A stretch of 7,294 nucleotides of DNA from positions 1 to 7,294 of the forward strand of contig JAFDJF010000224.1 in assembly GCA_019307645.1 (NCBI GenBank). The letters run 5' to 3'. Shown here piece after piece: positions 6,101-7,294 of the stretch. This DNA is from Deltaproteobacteria bacterium. Lineage in GTDB: Bacteria > Desulfobacterota > DSM-4660 > Desulfatiglandales > Desulfatiglandaceae. The translations under genes were made by a program, and so were the position numbers. Under the pieces are notes generated by a model. That model was not told the DNA's origin. It made no database searches and was given only the letters and a program-made list of their open reading frames with translations. Numbering within the stretch: position 1 is the stretch's first letter; every line of letters starts with the position of its first letter.

Positions 6101-6205
6101 GGTTCAAGGGTTCACGGTTCAGAGCCTGCCCCGGACCCCGATCCGGCCTTCGCCGGAATGACGAAGGAGGGTGTTTCCCGACTTTTTACGAGTTCATCAT
6201 TCTTG
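6101..6205 (+). repeat. dispersed intergenic repeat (GGTTCA triplet plus GC-rich hairpins)
   Basis: Three GGTTCA units (6101, 6109, 6116) at 7-8 base spacing are followed by GC-rich imperfect palindromes: CCGGA/TCCGG around 6131-6145 and TCCGGC-CTTC-GCCGGA around 6142-6155. Then come AATGACGAAGG and a segment GACTTTTTACGAGTTCATCA. This combination resembles high-copy intergenic repeats in deltaproteobacterial genomes (established style, copy number not checked). It may act as a 3'-end stabiliser or partial terminator for the rhodanese mRNA. Confidence 0.6.
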
Positions 6206-6511
6206 TTTTGATCTAAAATCTCAATCTCGCTTCTCTCAGAACGCTCTCAAGCTTCACTTCGATAAAAGGATCTCACCCAACCTATCGGTTTTCCCTATAA
6301 AAACCGCTTTAGCTATCGGAATTTCCAGTTTGATTAATCGGACTTTTTCCATTATGGTTTAGGTCTTCGATCAACTGATACCGAAGAAGCAATGTTTCAA
6401 ATGATTTCGAAGGTTGGGACTATTTCAGCAGGAGGATCATAATAAGGGTTACTTACATTTTTTCAACCACTAACTCACACCATATCTTAACCCCTGAGTT
6501 GCATAAAAACC
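6206..6511. other. unassigned stretch upstream of selD
   Basis: 306 bases with no convincing gene. It has a small inverted repeat TCTTCG/CGAAGA (about 6363-6386) and an AGGAGG-like sequence near 6431-6436 not followed by a start codon. Two plus-strand reading-frame pieces read protein-like across a frame change near 6345, the second ending at a TAA around 6442-6444; this may be a decayed gene end. A 32-codon minus-strand ORF (6254-6352) has no ribosome binding site. A selD promoter is not evident. Confidence 0.4.
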
Positions 6512-7294
6512 ATGACAGACAAAAAAGAGCTTCGCCTCACAGAAACGGTAAAAGGCTCTGGCTGAGCATCCAAATTAGCCCCAGGGGACCTGGACAGGGC
6601 ACTTTGCGGACTTGAATTTCCGACGGATCCAAATTTGATTGTAGGTTTGGATCGGGCGGACGACGCCGGGGTTTATAAAATAACGGACGATATCGCCATT
6701 ATCCAGACGGTGGATTTTTTTACACCCATAGTGGATGAGCCATACTGGTTCGGCCAGATAGCTGCGGCAAATGCCCTGAGCGATGTCTATGCCATGGGTG
6801 GAGTTCCCAAGACAGCCATGAACTTGGTCGGTTTTCCGATCAATCAGATGGACATCTCCGTCTTGCGCCGGATCCTTCAGGGAGGTCTGGACAAGATGAA
6901 AGAAGCGGAAGTTGTTTTGGTAGGTGGCCACAGCGTGGAGGATGATGAACTCAAATATGGCTTATCAGTGACAGGTTTTGTTCATCCAAATCGCGTGTTA
7001 ACAAAAAAAAATCTTAAAGCAGGCGACCAATTGATACTGACTAAACCCCTTGGAACCGGCATCATCAACACGGCTATCAAAGGAGGAATCGCGTCCGGCG
7101 AAGTGATTGAAACCGTCACCATGCTTATGGCAACCCTGAACCGGGACGCTGCAGAAATAATGAAAGGCTTTCCCGTCCATGCGTGTACTGATATCACCGG
7201 ATTTGGTCTTCTGGGGCATATGGCGGAGATGGTGATTGATTCCGGCCTTGGAATTGAGGTTCGGGCGGACAGTATTCCCTTTTTAGAAGAGGCC
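6512..7294 (+). CDS. selD: selenide, water dikinase SelD, selenocysteine-containing, C-terminus beyond window
   Basis: SelD makes selenophosphate from selenide and ATP in the cytoplasm, the selenium donor for selenocysteine, selenouridine and labile selenium cofactors. The frame from ATG 6512-6514 reads through a TGA at 6563-6565 (residue 18) in the context KGSG-U-ASKLAP. This is exactly where SelD has its catalytic Cys or Sec, three residues before the essential Lys (K21). Downstream family blocks are intact: DDAGVY (50-55), TVDFFTPIVD (66-75), AANALSDVYAMGG (85-97), LVGGHSVE (136-143), TKPLGTG (177-183) and CTDITGFGLLGH (225-236). So the TGA is decoded, not a mutation. 261 residues are visible; about 85 should remain. 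An in-frame TAA precedes the ATG at 6503-6505, fixing this as the only usual start, yet its ribosome binding site is poor. Gene callers that stop at TGA would miss or truncate this gene. Confidence 0.95.
6563..6600 (+). promoter_or_regulatory. bacterial SECIS element and selenocysteine UGA codon
   Basis: Directly after the UGA (6563-6565), CCAGG (6581-6585) and CCTGG (6589-6593) form a perfect 5-bp apical stem with loop GGA (6586-6588). GCC (6578-6580) and GGC (6598-6600) can extend the stem across an internal loop. The apical loop lies 21-23 bases after the UGA and begins with G, as expected for a bacterial SECIS recognised by SelB. The SelB contact details are inferred. Confidence 0.8.

Noticed and set aside
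6101..6121. Tandem GGTTCA units as a CRISPR-like array or tRNA T-loop
   Set aside because: Units are 6 bases with 1-2 base spacers, and no cloverleaf can be built around them.
6254..6352. 32-codon minus-strand ORF starting MEKVRLIKLEIPIAK
   Set aside because: No Shine-Dalgarno, very short, and no family recognised.
5957..6362. Plus-strand ORFs running from the rhodanese end through the repeat
   Set aside because: One overlaps the rhodanese gene out of frame and the other starts inside the repeat; the protein-like part is discussed only as possible decay.
6563..6565. In-frame TGA as a nonsense mutation making selD a pseudogene
   Set aside because: It lies exactly at the catalytic Cys/Sec position, the frame is otherwise fully conserved, and a SECIS-like hairpin follows.

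Overview
The window looks like chromosomal DNA from an anaerobic deltaproteobacterium (Desulfobacterota, sulfate-reducer type). This is inferred from moderate GC, a UGA-decoding selenoprotein SelD, a 3-hydroxybutyryl-CoA dehydrogenase, genes for maturation of selenium-dependent molybdenum hydroxylases, and an intergenic repeat style familiar from that group. No marker gene fixes the species.

Layout. On the minus strand, read right to left from about 5208, there is an operon-like run: a DUF364/DUF4213 protein (4492-5208), yqeB (3629-4432), a class I SAM-dependent methyltransferase (3023-3622), yqeC (2205-3044) and an XdhC-family accessory protein (1101-1904). A 277-base gap then precedes a 3-hydroxybutyryl-CoA dehydrogenase (1-823), whose last few codons lie beyond the window. 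On the plus strand, diverging from the operon, are an exported or membrane-anchored rhodanese (5503-6090) and then, after a 421-base gap with a dispersed repeat, selD (6512 to the window end, C-terminus missing). selD carries an in-frame UGA at the catalytic cysteine position, with a SECIS-like hairpin directly after it.

How the genes fit together. SelD makes selenophosphate. YqeB, YqeC and XdhC are the signature accessory proteins for inserting sulfur or selenium and the molybdenum cofactor into selenium-dependent molybdenum hydroxylases (the labile selenium cofactor trait). The rhodanese is a plausible selenium or sulfur carrier for SelD, and the methyltransferase and DUF364 protein are candidate extra parts of the pathway. 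The hydroxylase itself, mocA and selA/selB/selC are not in the window.

Mobile DNA. A 261-bp element without coding capacity (1948-2208), with long imperfect terminal inverted repeats starting GTAAC and a perfect 8-bp target duplication (GTAACGAC), sits between yqeC and xdhC. These traits match IS66-family ends, so it reads as an IS66-type MITE. Removing it in silico, with one target copy, restores a yqeC stop one codon later and a 28-base spacer to xdhC. The element therefore split a formerly compact operon and now supplies yqeC's stop codon.

A 21-23 base partly palindromic motif (core TTAGCACTTTG followed by AAACTG) occurs twice in the same orientation, at 931-953 and 5436-5456, bracketing the whole minus-strand accessory block.
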